Assembly (NCBI GenBank): GCA_023101725.1 | Contig: JALJCO010007853.1 | Coordinates: 1-64,000, forward strand | Length of the DNA: 64,000 nucleotides | Origin: Atherinomorus stipes | Lineage: Eukaryota > Chordata > Actinopteri > Atheriniformes > Atherinidae | Direction of reading: 5' to 3' | Part shown: piece by piece, positions 1-12,352 of the stretch | Layout: each line of letters begins with the position of its first letter | Position numbering within the stretch: position 1 is the stretch's first letter | Translations under genes and position numbers: made by a program | The notes under the pieces: generated by a model | The model's input: only the letters and a program-made list of their open reading frames with translations | The model's database searches: none | What the model was told of the DNA's origin: nothing

Positions 1-2627
1 TATATATTGAGTATTTAAAAATTCATTCTGTATAAGGATCCTAGCATGACTCTTTTAGTGATACTATTGACAGTTTAGTTTAAGCACCAATGAGAGAGAA
101 AAGTGCACACTATTGCTAATTCTCTTGGATATTTGTAATGTGCAGCCAAATCCAATTAATAAGCTGTTTGATCATTTTTGCTTGGTATAAATGTTACAGT
201 ACGTGTTTCCATATTGGGACACTAAAATCCCCGACTCATGATTTGACTGTAAAAGCTTAATGCTTGTTCGAAAGATACTCTGCCCTTCCCAGAGCCATTA
301 GTTTCATGGATAAGTGTAGCCCCTTCTTCCCATTCCTGCTCTGTTTCACTTACTGTAACCACAGCAGGATGAGATTACACGATGAGCTGGCAGGCAGCAT
401 CCCCTCACTCTCACTCCACCCAGCTCTTGCTCTCGCGTGGTCAGGCTGGTAGTATGAGATCATGGCCCCGACTGCATTTGGCAAGCTGTTGAGAGAGATA
501 GATGGATTGACGACTGGTGTTGGGTGTCTTTAATCTAAGTACAGGGTATGTGTCACACACTGGAGAGCTGCACCCTTGCTGCATCTGCTGCTCCTCACAG
601 TGAGCTCATTCCTCGGGGAATAAATGGTGAGCTAGCACAATATGCAACTTTCAGAAGTTCTGATAGTCATGGTACAGGGGATTTGTCATTGCTATGGTGG
701 CCAAGGTGATTCCATATCAACAATATATACACACACTAAAGCTCCTGCTCGTGACAAGCCACTATCAATCTGTCAGTATGACTTCATTGGGACGGTTTTG
801 AGTTTTATGGTTTCAGTTAAGGTGAGGTAGCGGTAAATTTTTAAGCATACGTATGTGCACACACCTGTGTTCCAAGGATGACCACACCACACAGATGAGA
901 TCACATGATCCAGGAGCTCTCAGTTCACAAGTAATGGTCATGGCTCTCCTTCTGCACAGCCTATAATCAAACTGAGCAAAACAGGTGTTTGTAAGCCAAG
1001 GGGAGGGTGACCAGGTTAGAAACACACATGTGCACACAAACCTGACCCACACTTTAGAGATTCAGCATGTCTCTTTAGAGGATAGAATGACACACATAGC
1101 AGGTCATTGCGGATGAGGTCATGACACTAACATGAGTGCTGTTAATACAAGTAAAGTACTACTCTTCACTTTCTAACAAAACCCAAAAGGAGGACTGAGT
1201 TAAATATATCAGCAGGGCTGAAATGATTTAAATTTAGAAGTTAATCCTTCTACTATTTGTGCAGGACAAAGTCATTTGGATGTTTGTTTTCAAATTGGCA
1301 TGTCTGCAATTGCCATGGGATTGCATCAGGGTATTTGCTCAGCACCAAATTGAACGGATTGAGTGGATTGTTTGAAATGTGAGATTTCTTAGTGCAGTGT
1401 ATATAATATCAACAAAAACAAGACGATTATATATGTGCTCTGATTTCAGTGAATCTTGTGGTCATACAGTTTATAAGAAATAGTAAGAGACAGCAGTTAC
1501 TACATGTAGACCTCAACACTTTCAAACAGTGTCAACTATGTTTGTTGATATTCTTAATACAAAACAGTATATCACCTTGAGGTTAAATAAATAGTTGGCT
1601 CTGGAATGGAACAATTAAATAAGACTGGGCTTTTGGTCTGCCTCTTTTTGTAAACTTAAATAGAGAGATTGAATCAGACAGAGTTTAAGAGTCTTGTCAT
1701 CTAACGTGATTTGGTAAAAGCATAGCAGAGGGCAGAAGAACAGGGAAGAGAGTAGAAATGAAAACGGAAAACAAGCCAAATATAGTGCAGAATGTGTTAA
1801 ATAAAGACTTTCAAGTCTTTTTTCATGATCCATTAAAGAAAATGGAATTTAATGAATGTAAGATTTCCCCCTCACCCCCTGTCTGCCTCTGAATTCTACT
1901 CATGTTTTCTGGTTTACCCTGGCTGCCAGTCTGGCTGAGGTGGGGCAATGCTAAGTGGTTTGCTAAATATGGGGAGCAGACTGTAACCTCGCTGAGGCTG
2001 ACACATTACAGACATAGCTGAGCTTATCCTTCCAGGAGCACATGTCCTCTGAGCCATGCCAGGAATCCCCTCTCATAACCCTCAGTTCAGCGGCAAGCCG
2101 GAAGGCATGGCCATAGAAGTCAAGGCAGGAGGAGGAGAAATGTTCCAACACTGCTGTCTGGGCAGATATAGACAGACATTCAGACATTCAAATACAATGT
2201 GGAGAAGCTGCCAGCCATGTGCTCATCTTAGCATAGAAATATTTTGCTTCCCTGGCATGCAGAGAAAGAAGATGGTCATAAAGATAGTACTAATTCAAGG
2301 AAAGATAGGAGAAAAAGAGTGAAACAGATACATAACAAGGAGAGTCTGAATTCCAAAATCCATTACCCTGATTTTTATGACTATTTTAAACAAAACACAG
2401 GAGTTACAGAATAGTTACACCCGTTCTTAAAGATAAAGGTTGTTTCATTCCAGAGCAATTTTGCAGCAAGCATGACACAAACTGATCATGTAAAGCAGAT
2501 GTGCGATGGAGGGTGCAGAGATGGCCAGTAGAAAATAGTCCACAGTGAACAGCATAACTGCTTATCTTCTTTAACTCGCATGCATAAGAAGACTTTAGAA
2601 AAACTAAGCTAGCTGAAATTGTTCACT
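1..2627. other. Unique noncoding sequence, no gene seen
   Basis: AT-rich sequence with stops in all frames at short intervals; the longest open frames are under 90 codons and show no domain, signal peptide or splice-site pair that I recognise. No terminal inverted repeats or SINE boxes were found by eye. Probably intergenic or intronic. Confidence 0.6.
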
Positions 2628-3484
2628 TTAAAGGGGAAGTTCAGGATTTTTGACATAGGTCCTCATTTTCGAGTGAGCCAGGATCCTACTTATCACTGGA
2701 GACAGTTTCAACACATTTCATTTTGTTGTTCTAGTTCCAGGAGGTTGGCGATGCTAATGCTAGTGTAAGTCAATAGGAATCTGCTAGCCTGTCATTAAAA
2801 ACAGTCTTAACCACTCCACAGAACATCTGAGGCAAATCATGTATAACTTAAGACTATCTGTGTATTGCCGTGTTATTAGAATAATGTTACAAATAAAACT
2901 AACCTGCATTTTGTTGCATTTTGATTGTTGCTGCTGAGACACTTTACAAAGTTTTACTTCCTGTAGCAGAGTGATGTCATCTGCTGCTATGTGCATGAAG
3001 AAATTTGATTACACAAATACAGTCAAAGCCGGCCACGTCTGAAAGGCATGAGGATATGTTGAATTTTGAAGCTGATTTCGAACTTTTTTCATCAAACTGC
3101 CACCATACCTGTGAACTGGAATACACTGACAAAGGGAGTAACACTACCACCCGGAAGCAAAGTATATAATTCCGCAGCTGGTAAGAAACTAGTTCCTCAA
3201 TATGTAATGCAGAATTTGTCATACAAAGCTAGTTTTAATTGTTTACTTAACGCTGCATTTACACAGATAGGCTTGCTGATTTGCCTCGGATGTTCTATGG
3301 AGTGGATAAGATTGGTTTTAATGACAGGCTAGCAGATTCCTATTGACTCACACTAGCATTAGCATTAGCAACTTTTCTGGAACTAGAATAATGGGATGAA
3401 ATATGTTGAATCTGTCTTCAGTGATAAGTACCCTGGCTCACTTGTAAATGAGGCCCGATGTCAAAATCCTGAACTTCCTTTTAA
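2628..3484. mobile_element. Long-arm foldback transposon, TTAA-flanked, copy 1
   Basis: The two ends are inverted copies of each other over roughly 250 bp. The left end begins AGGGGAAGTTCAGGATTTT and the right end is its complement, each bordered by TTAA. Both arms include the shared inner words AGTCAATAGGAATCTGCTAG and GAGGCAAATCA. A second copy lies at 47074-47947. The centre is unique and codes for nothing I recognise. TTAA target duplications are known for the piggyBac and Kolobok superfamilies; the AGG termini are unlike the usual CCC start of piggyBac, so a Kolobok-type MITE is my preferred but unproven reading. Non-autonomous. Confidence 0.85.
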
Positions 3485-4689
3485 CTGAGACAGTAAAAGA
3501 GCAAATGGTTGGGAAAGTGAGGAGGGTAAACATGACGAGATTAAAACATAACAGAAGAGCGGTATCAGTGAGAAGACTGTAAAGGAGGATCCCTGATGAA
3601 AGCCTTGTTTGCTTGTGCTATGTCGTCACTCCATTACAGTTCAGGGCTAGAAGGGGAATGATGATGCAGCAGCTCACCATGATAGCCTCCTGCTCATGCA
3701 CAAACAAGCTGGATTTCTTTGAAAGTGTCCATGCCTGAGTGTGTGTGTAAATGGGTAATGATAGATTACTAATGCTTTCAAACTGTCCACACACAGACAT
3801 ACAAAAACACACACACTCACCCAAATGCACAACATGAAAAGCACAAGATTTGTTATTTCACCTTGCTGACACCTCAGTTAAAGGCTTATAGATGAAACTG
3901 ACCACAACATGTTTTCATTTTGCATGCCTGTGGTACTCATGTTTTCTCAGGAGTTGAAAACGTGCTCCTTGAACCACCACACAGTTGCATAATAACACCA
4001 AGTTTGGACGGAGTGATCATATTCTTGGCAACATATCTTATCTAATGGTGTTGCTACTCCATAAACAGCCTCTGAACACTGGCTGACAGATCAAAACATT
4101 TTGTTCATACACTTTGCTTTTAATGCCAGCAGCAAAGAGGAACAATGAGTCTTAGTGCAGTTGATCATAACAGATCATGAGTGGGTTTTTCTTCTTCTAA
4201 GTTAATGCAGATAAACACTAAGAACAATTTAAGTTGGAGTCTTTTAATGCAGAAGAAGACATTTGCAGGTCTGTATGCTGTAGTTTTACATGCTGCATTT
4301 TAATTTGAAATCCCTCCCAGAGGATAACTTGAAAGTGCAATCAAATTTTGCAAGGGTATGAAAGGAGAGAGATGTTTTTCAAGGACTTTTCAAGAGAGTG
4401 ATGCAATTGCCCCTCATCCTTACAGTAGGGATTTTTTTCATAGCAACATACCGCACTTAACCCAGTAACACAGTGTACTGAGGGTGCATGGCAACAGAGT
4501 TTCCCTCTTATCCCTCCTCCCCTCTCACTATTCCTCAGCCTCTGCATTTCTTTGCTCAATGATGAAACAGATACCTTTACATCTAAACAAGATGTTTGTG
4601 TGAGTGCACTGTCATTGATGAAAAACAAAAATAAGCTTTTTGTTTTGCCGGTGTCACTTAATCTGTGGGTATCGAGGGGCAGGCAGAGG
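3485..4689. other. Unique noncoding sequence
   Basis: No transposon ends, no SINE boxes and no convincing exon. A 133-codon open frame on the minus strand (4341-4742) has biased, cysteine- and serine-rich composition and no recognisable domain, and is taken as chance. Confidence 0.5.
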
Positions 4690-4850
4690 GAAAACAGAAA
4701 AGGGGGGAAGGGGTTGAGCTCTAGGGCCCACGTAGCAGCCAATCAGAGGGCAGGATTTGCCATGGGCAGGCGTAAACATGAGGTGTTGCTGTTGGTAACA
4801 GAAACCTGATTGGCTGTTGGGAGTTCTTGCTCAATCGGATAGGTGTCTCT
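4690..4850. promoter_or_regulatory. Possible promoter/enhancer with opposed CCAAT boxes
   Basis: A purine-rich stretch is followed by a forward CCAAT box at 4739-4743 (context GCCAATCAG) and a reverse one at 4809-4813 (context TGATTGGCT), 70 bp apart. Both extended contexts match the NF-Y consensus well. A third, weaker CAATCGG follows at about 4831. There is no clear TATA box or open reading frame downstream, so this is only a candidate regulatory block. Confidence 0.3.
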
Positions 4851-5637
4851 GTGTGTATTTTGATCACTATACAGTGAATGTGTTTATCTGCTGTTATGTT
4901 CTTAAATAACCTTGTTATTTTCCTCCCCTTCTGTTTTCACTTACAAATGAGGACTTTATGGTCCGCTATTACGGCAACATCATTGTTGTATGTCATGTCT
5001 GAACTGTTATGCACCCCCTGTGAGCCCAAATCTGCTGAACTTTGGTTACCTTTGGTAACTGCCCTGCAAAAGAGAAGGCTGTATTGGGTTATCTGGGAGG
5101 CACGAGTACACAAAAAACACTAATATTACAAAACAAGGAGGGATATGTGATGTCAGCTTGTGAGGACAGGTTGGTGACACAACTGAGAGATGCCGCTGCC
5201 CCTCCATGCTGACGCAAGGACTGTTTTTCACTTTGAGTACACGTTTGATTATCCAACATAAACACACGTACACTATCTGGCAAGTTATAGTAGCATTCCT
5301 CCTGCACGTTTCTCCATTTGCAAATTTACACGACCAGATCAAGAAATATTCTAAGTCGTCAAGGTCAACAAAATAACATGTAATCCTAGAGGTCAGCCGC
5401 AGGCAGGCGGCTCGCAGTCACACTCTGTTTACCACAGAGTTGCTGCACACAATGCAGCACATGTCACATTTGTTTACATGCAGTTCCTTCCTGAAAGGGG
5501 AGGCTCCACACATGCGGCATTCCAGTGTTGCTTTGGAAACAGGGCTCCCACGGCAACCAATAGTAAAGCAGGGATTATGCCATGTGCGTTTGTGTGTGTG
5601 AATTAATCAAACAGTTTCATCCTATCTGGCAGCATGT

Positions 5638-5765
5638 TGACAGGGGGAGATTTTTTAATCAGCTCACTCCAGAAAAAAAGAGCCCTGCATGGCAATAATG
5701 CCAGGATCAAACAAACATGCTGCTAAGCCAATTAAACTTCTCCAAAAGAGGGGTTATGAGGAGAG
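5638..5765. promoter_or_regulatory. Candidate conserved noncoding element
   Basis: A non-repetitive block with homeodomain- and Sox/Fox-type words close together: TTTAATCAGC, GGCAATAATGCC, AAACAAACA and CCAATTAAAC. It lacks the sequence decay and transposon ends of its surroundings. The call rests on composition and motif density only; conservation in other fish has not been tested. Confidence 0.25.
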
Positions 5766-7340
5766 TGCACGTGCCTGTTTTTTTATTTGGTGGTAATGAT
5801 TGTGATTATTGTGATATGATTGTTTTTTAAGGGTTGTTTCAGATTTTATGATTTTTATCTCTAGACCAAATAGTTATTCGTAGGTTGTATCTGAGCAGCT
5901 GCAGCATTAAAAGAGGAATCCCCAGTGTGCCCCCCTCTTTGTTTATGCACATGTACCGGTGTGCATATGTTCATGTGTATCTTATACGGCTGTTATTGTT
6001 TTGACAGAGGTTGATTGCTGGTTCTGACACCTGTTTTAGGTTCCTTTACTGCAAAGATCATTTTGGTTTCCCGTTAGCTCTCACTTTATCAGTGTGGACA
6101 CAAGAAACGGAAGCCAGTTATTAAGTGTTGTAAACTGAGATCAAGGTGCAGAAGAACTGGTGTGCACAATCTGGAAAAGAAAGGCTCGTAGATGCAATAA
6201 CTTTTATTCATATATGATGATAATTAGCTATAATTTGCATTAATATGTCAAATGAATTTTGATGTTTTTGTCAATCAAATATCTCAAATATTTGTTGTAA
6301 TTGTGCAGAACACTACTGATCTGCAAACATCTTTTATGTATTCACAAAGCTGTAAAGATAACAGAGTGTATTCTGTGTTTTTATGCGTGTTTTGTGTGTG
6401 TGCGTGTGTTTGAGTTTGTGAGTGAAAACTGATCTAAAGTAGAGCCATGTGTTACCTGCTACACAGGAAGCAGCTGCAGCAAGTAAACAAAAGCTGCTCA
6501 ATGGTGTATATCTAGAAGTGTGTGTGTGTGCGTGTGTGTATGCATATCTGTATGCAAGTGTGTGTGTTTTTTGATCATTCCCTTAAAACAGAGCTTCTTT
6601 GTCATTTCTGTCTATCCTCTTTTCTGTCTTAAATCCACTGGTCCTCCAGCTCAGTGTGCCCCTGGGGAAGAGGAGAGGTAAACTAATCAGTAATCCACTG
6701 AGTCTCTGCCTTTTTTTTTTCTTTTTTAAATCGGCAGCAAGCCTCTATGCATGTGAGTGCAATCAGGTTCTCCTAATCACTGGAAAACAGGGGTCTTGAA
6801 AATGAGTGTTAGTTTATCCAATGCAGCAGAAGGAAAAGTAATCTTTGATCAGTCTCTTCACTGAGACATGAAACTCTGTGTGTTGCTTGAGGCCACTTCA
6901 AGGGTGTCAAGGGAGCCTGATAGGAGGGACTAAACCTAATTATAGATGCTAGTATCATTATTATTGTTATATTATTACTTAACTTTAAAATTACTTATTG
7001 ATTTACTCTTTACCCCATCTCTTTACCTTATTGAAACCCAATATAGCACCCATTATTTACTACCATGCCTATAATTTCCTATGACTACTCAGATTATGGT
7101 TTTATTTTGGTTAAGATTTTAATATTAACGCCCATATTGTTTTGTTTTTGTTTTCCCTATTTTGTCTTGCATTTCATTATTGTATATTTAATCTGGACTA
7201 TGAGTCAAAGTTGCTTTTGCCCTGTTGCAGCATACACAATGTACACTCTCTTGCTTGTTTTTGTTTTTTTTTACTACTTTTGTTCATGTACAATTTTTTT
7301 GTTTTGTTTTTCTCTTACTTTTTTGTACAAAATGTTGTGC
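5766..7340. other. AT-rich noncoding sequence with short GT runs
   Basis: Short (GT)n runs occur near 6392-6412 and 6519-6565, and a T-rich tract at 6711-6728. 7120-7330 is strongly T-rich. It contains overlapping 86- and 120-codon frames whose hydrophobic products come from TTT/TTC/TAT codons, so they are composition artefacts rather than genes. Confidence 0.5.
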
Positions 7341-7360
7341 ATAAGTGCACAGCAAGAAAA

Positions 7361-7478
7361 TGTATATATATATATATCTATATATATACTATATATCTAT
7401 AGATACATATATAATATATACACATAAAGAGATAAAAGAGATGGATATATGATAGATCAATAGATAGATGGATAGATA
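7361..7478. repeat. (TA)n followed by GATA-type microsatellite
   Basis: An interrupted TA dinucleotide tract at about 7361-7421 grades into GATA/GATG tetranucleotides (7451-7478). Ordinary microsatellite. Confidence 0.9.
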
Positions 7479-8779
7479 CAGAAAACATATTTTTCTTCAG
7501 ATAAACCTCTTCTTTCTTTCTTTAATCCATGAACCTAAAAGACCTCTTTGTCCTGGTCCTACAGTAGAATGTCAAACAGATAGTTGATGAAACAAAGAAA
7601 GGGGCTAGACAACAGCACCATCCCCTACAGACTCCTCAACTCTACCCAGCAACAATTGCACATTTAACCAATCTGTATCTGTTGCAAACATGCAGACATG
7701 TATGTGTGCTCACAGATATGGACTCAACCACAGTCAAAGAATCTCATCCAGTATCTGAGTCAAAGAGAATGTACAGTAGGATTATGAGTTTGCATGAATG
7801 TGTGTGATTGTGTGTCTACCCTTTGAGCACATGCCTGCATGTATGCAAAGAGGTGGAATTAGGAAGTCCTGCTTATGAAGTTTGTCTTTGTTGAATAATC
7901 AGTTCTTGTACAGTATTCTTGTGCAGCGTGGTCGTGGATCACTACCATGCAGATATATTATACATGGGTTATTCTGTGAAAGCACGTTTTATCCGCAGCC
8001 AAAGAGCTATGCAACTCAGTGACGTCTGAATTGGAAACTGACAAGGATGGTCTTTGTTGTCTCTGTGGGCGAACCAAAAGAACTAAGCATTTGAGCTTCC
8101 CCCTTTAGTTACGTCCAACCATATGATTAAAGTCACTCTGTGAAGAATTCCATGCCTGGTTTAAAGTCATCATAGCATCTGATTCTTTCATTTGAATTAT
8201 TTTAATACACTGCAATTAACAATACTCCCTTGCTCCTAACACTGAACTTTGCAGTTACATTCTATTCCCCTCCTCCTTTCTTTGTCAAGTTAAATGTGCC
8301 GCACAAGTGTGAATCTTGTGTGTCTGCATGCATGTACAACCTGCAGCATGCAGCATTTGTGCCATTCTACTGTGTGGCCTGTCCAGCCCTTTCAGCTTTC
8401 CCTCTTAACAAAGCCAGACATGAGTCGTCTTTCATTCAAATGCAGCCTTCTTTGTTGCAACAGATTCAGAAGCAGTGAATGTCTCTTCAAACAGACACAT
8501 GCAAACACACATAAATGCACGCACACAAGTCCCTGAGGGTTTGTTTCTTTTGATCTGGATCTTACTCAACCATAGACAGTGCAGCAGGTGTGAGGCACCC
8601 GTCAGGTGTGTGTGTTTACAAGACCAATCGCGTGTGTATGTGTCATCAGCCATATGGCCCTTAAGTTGCTAACTACACACCTAACCCTCCTCATTCACCC
8701 ACTCAAGTAAATCAGTCTCCATATATAAACACAAGCTCACTTTCATGTTGTCTCTGAAACAGCTGTGATATACTGAAAA
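7479..8779. other. Unique noncoding sequence
   Basis: No recognised repeat ends or exon structure. Short CA-rich words near 8500-8535 and GT words near 8605-8645 are the only patterns. Confidence 0.5.
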
Positions 8780-8835
8780 CACTGGTGAATGCACAACCAA
8801 GAGCAAATCAGAGCAACTGCTATGCTGATGTACCA

Positions 8836-8957
8836 CCAATCAGGCACCAGAGGCTGAATGCCATTACCAGCTGAGCCAATCCGGGGTACGGACTCAGGAA
8901 TAACCAATTGCAGCAGGAGCCAGAAAGTGAAGCAGTTGGAGATAGAGATTATCCAAT
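8836..8957 (+). promoter_or_regulatory. Cluster of four CCAAT boxes
   Basis: Four forward CCAAT pentamers lie at 8836, 8876, 8904 and 8953. The first and last share an extended context: CCAATCAG followed within a few bases by AGGCTGAAT. A related AAATCAGAG lies upstream at about 8806. Spacings are 40, 28 and 49 bp. Repeated same-strand CCAAT boxes are typical of NF-Y-bound promoters and also of some LTR promoters. I see no LTR termini and no obvious transcription start or ORF downstream, so the function is inferred. Confidence 0.35.
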
Positions 8958-9547
8958 CAGAGGCTGAATTTGTATCCATTGATGTGTTGTTTTTGAAGCT
9001 CAGCTAAGAACTTTTCTTTTATGGTCAAGCATGGAAAATCTTAATGCCCTTGGTCTGTGATGCAAACTTTATAGCTAGTACTACACAGAGCAATCCAACT
9101 TAGACAAGATTTGTGGGTTACAAAACAAATCCTTCAATGTTTTTTTTTAAAGGATGTGGAAAATCTGAAAACAGACATGGGTTTCTAGCAGATGTTGCAA
9201 GATGATGAAATCACAGAACTAAGCAGCGTAAACACTGAGCATGTTTTTCTGTTTTGGATGAATCGCATTTCCAAAAACTCATGACACCTGATTCTAATGT
9301 CGCTCTGCACCTCTGCACCTCTCCACTGTGTGCATGCATACATCTCTACATGTTTCTGTTAAGTGTCAGTGTGCTGATCCCAGGTCACCCTAAACCTATT
9401 TCTTCATGGATGATAAGTGAGAGGCATGACATTGACACGCGTGCTGCCAACTGTTGCTGAGACACAAAGCGAACATAAAAACATTTAACAGACTGTGAAC
9501 ACCCCCCCTATCTCTTCATGACCGTGGCACACTCCAATATCATGAGC

Positions 9548-9683
9548 CACACACACACACCCGCACACCCACCCACACCCACACACACACACACGCACAC
9601 AGCCTGGCTCTATTGTCCTTGATGAATGAGTGTAACACATGCACGTGTGTGTGTGTGTGTGTGTGTGAGTGTGTATATGTGTG
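9548..9683. repeat. (CA)n then (GT)n microsatellites
   Basis: An interrupted CA/CCCA tract occupies 9548-9601 and a GT tract 9643-9683. The opposite strand phases, 40 bp apart, could form a hairpin. Confidence 0.9.
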
Positions 9684-10289
9684 AGGACAGCTGGCTCTCT
9701 GGCTCCATCAGTAGCAGCTGCCCCAGCTTCAGGCCCTTAGGGTGGAACAGTGTAGATTAGAGGCAGGGTGGAGTGTGTACGTGTGCTTTTGGGTGTGTGT
9801 TGCCCAGCCTTTGGCCTTACTGAATGAATGGGCTGCCCCTCTCCTTTGTCTCTCCCCCCTGACTCATTCTTTTTTTTTCTTCGTGTCTCTCTCTAAAAAA
9901 AAGAGAGATTTTTCCCCTTAAATGCAAAAATTAAGATGTAATGCAATTAGTGGGAAAAGAGGGTGATACAGACAGATGAACAGGAGGAAAAAGATAGGCA
10001 GTCAAAGCAGCCAGCAACAACCACTCGAAGGGCCGGACAGTAGGATGGAGACAGTGATAGACATGGAGAGTTTTGGGCCCCCACATGGTGTTGAGTGGAG
10101 GCCAGCGATGGTGGCTTAGTGACAGCTGTTACCCCTGCCTGGATATCTGAGCCAGGCCCTTTCAAACATGTAAGACTGCGATGAAGAATAGAAGGGGCCA
10201 CTTCTCTGCAGACAGAAAATAAGGAGCCTTTGAAATGGATGGGTGTGGATTTTTGCCAAGACATAAAGAGTGGCACACTTCACCCAAAT

Positions 10290-10530
10290 GCCTGCTCATA
10301 AAAAGAACATTCTGGGTGGACTGATAGGAGGGAGGGAGTCGCCACCTAAAAAGCCATTTATAGGCCTGTTTTCATCCATGCTGATTTATTAAAACAAAAA
10401 GGCATTTCCAGAATAGACCTGCAGTCTGTTGACACAGAGAAGTTATTCAGAGCGCCTCAACAACATGATATTTACTCAGGGCGATTGGAGACGTATGCAA
10501 ATCTGCTCATTCTGCTGTGAACCAGCATAA
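10290..10530. promoter_or_regulatory. Candidate conserved noncoding element
   Basis: A non-repetitive block containing an octamer-like ATGCAAAT (POU-type), GATTTATTAAA, CCATTTATAGG and CTCAGGGCGATTGG. It is surrounded by ordinary AT-rich sequence and has no long open frame. Called on motif density alone. Confidence 0.3.
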
Positions 10531-10929
10531 ACCTTGAAAACACTGGGAAAAGTACACAAATCAGGTGGTTAAAAGCCTTAAAGAGCACTGAGTCATATGT
10601 TTGCAAAATCCAGGTAATGGAGATAAATTAGGATAAATGAAGGCTAAGCAGAAGGATGGTATATGACACATAGCACATAACATTTTAAAATGTTCCTAAT
10701 GACACAGGGACCTCCAGAGAAGATTCAAAGCAAGTTGTATGATGAGTATGTTTATGTCAGCTGTTTTCATAAACTGCTAATGCAAACCTGACTCCAAGCC
10801 GACTCTTGGATCTAGTATCTCTTTACAACCTCCTCACTTCTGTTTTCCTCCTCCTATCTTTCAACCTCCACACACGCTACAAACCCATTGACCTCTGTTG
10901 TCAAGACAACGTGTCAGACCGATCCAGAG

Positions 10930-11095
10930 TGACAGCTCTATTCACGCTGTCATTGTCTCCAATCACAGCCAGCGAGCGATCCCTAATTAGAATGAGGGAT
11001 GCTCCAGAAATTAGAATGACGGTTGATGCAATTATGAATCCTTTTGTCTGCTCTTTGTTTATTGCACACATTGTTATTAGCCGTGATTAAAAAGT
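10930..11095. promoter_or_regulatory. Strongest candidate conserved noncoding element
   Basis: Dense homeodomain-type words: CCTAATTAGAATGAGG, GAAATTAGAATGACGG, GCAATTATGAATCC, TTATTAGCC and GTGATTAAAAAG. CTTTGTTTATTG (Fox/Sox-like) lies in the same 160 bp. ATTAGAATGA is repeated 25-30 bp apart. The block has balanced composition and none of the CpG-to-TpG decay seen in nearby transposons. It overlaps a 94-codon open frame that has no recognisable domain. This is the texture of developmental enhancers conserved among vertebrates, but no alignment was run. Confidence 0.4.
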
Positions 11096-12013
11096 CTTTT
11101 GTTGCCAAATGTAACTTTGCCAAGAAAAGTAAACAGACAACACAGTGTTCTGCGTGTATCAGAATATTTTTTGTGCAGGAGCAGTTGATTCATCATGGCC
11201 TAGCAAGCTCAGAATAATATCGGTCAGTGTTTAATGTTTTCTTACCTGCAGAAACTGGACAATCAGGTAAAAGGAAATGACAATGCAAGAGTGCAGTTGT
11301 TGAACCAAAAGTAAGATCTAAATTTAAAATCTTAATCTCATTCTGTTATCATCTTGATATAGTCTTTACAGGGATTAACCCTAAAGAAAGAAACATGAAT
11401 ATGGTATCACACATCATGCTGGCTACATTCTGCATGCCACAGTGCAAAGCAAAACAAAACATATAAAAACAATGGTGACACATGTAAACTGTAAAAAGCA
11501 AAGTTTGCAAAGGTCTAACATCTACTACAAGTAATTCTCAGAAAACTTATAAGCAAAGCAAGCACAGGTTAATTCCACCATCTACTTTCAGGAAGTCTCA
11601 TGCAGCCTTCTGCCTATCTGGCAGATATGTGTGGTAACTATTCAGCAGGTAATTTCAAAGCAAACAGGAAGAAGAAAACATTCATGTGAAAAGAAAGAAA
11701 GCTCACTACTCGAAAATGCAAGAAAAAAATGTTGCTGGGGCATATTTATTGGATGAAAACAATATGAATGCTCCTTCTTTTACAATAGTTTAGCACAGCA
11801 AATTCTGACCTTTGGATTAAATTCCCTTGGAGTTAAAAATCTAGCAAGTCTGAGAGTACATGCATGATCAGCAAATTAACTATCAGAAACAACTCTGCGT
11901 CTGTAGATGAATGTTTACCCTGTTTTTAGAAGTAATTTCTAACACTTTCTGATGTTAAAATAAGACTGTAGAGTTTTAAACATGAAATTTTTTAAACTGT
12001 TAGTTTCACTTCA
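11096..12013. other. Unique noncoding sequence
   Basis: A-rich unique DNA with no open frame, repeat end or SINE box recognised. Confidence 0.5.
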
Positions 12014-12352
12014 TTAAAGCAACCCTTACCGATGTTGCATTCTTACACTATTTTTCTAACAGGGTAAAATGCTATGAATGAGGTAATGGAACTCTAAAAT
12101 ACAAGACAGACCCACCATTAATCAAAATAAAATATTATTCCAATCTCTAAATATTCAATGAAAACTCCAACCAATCCTTGAAGTGGGGTGCACCTCTAGG
12201 ATTGTCCAACGGACCTGCCTGTCAGACCTTTGATTCTGCATTGGGAGGTGGAGGGAATGAAGGGGTGTGTCTTAGGAGTGAGGCGGGACTGTTTATATTC
12301 AAATAATCTTGCTGTGCTTTCTGAAATGCAAGATCGGTAAAGGTTGCTTTAA
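12014..12352 (+). mobile_element. TTAA-flanked MITE, copy 1
   Basis: The element proper (12018-12348, 331 bp) starts AGCAACCCTTACCGATGTTG and ends with the near-exact complement, GATCGGTAAAGGTTGCT. TIRs are about 23 bp with two mismatches. Perfect TTAA duplications lie at 12014-12017 and 12349-12352. A second copy in opposite orientation is at 40609-40928. There is no coding capacity; it must have been moved by a transposase supplied elsewhere (piggyBac- or Kolobok-type from the TTAA). Confidence 0.85.

Noticed and set aside
4341..4742. 133-codon minus-strand ORF
   Set aside because: Compositionally biased, no domain, overlaps other chance frames.
7065..7427. Hydrophobic ORFs resembling membrane proteins
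   Set aside because: Explained by T-rich and TA-repeat sequence; two frames overlap with the same character.
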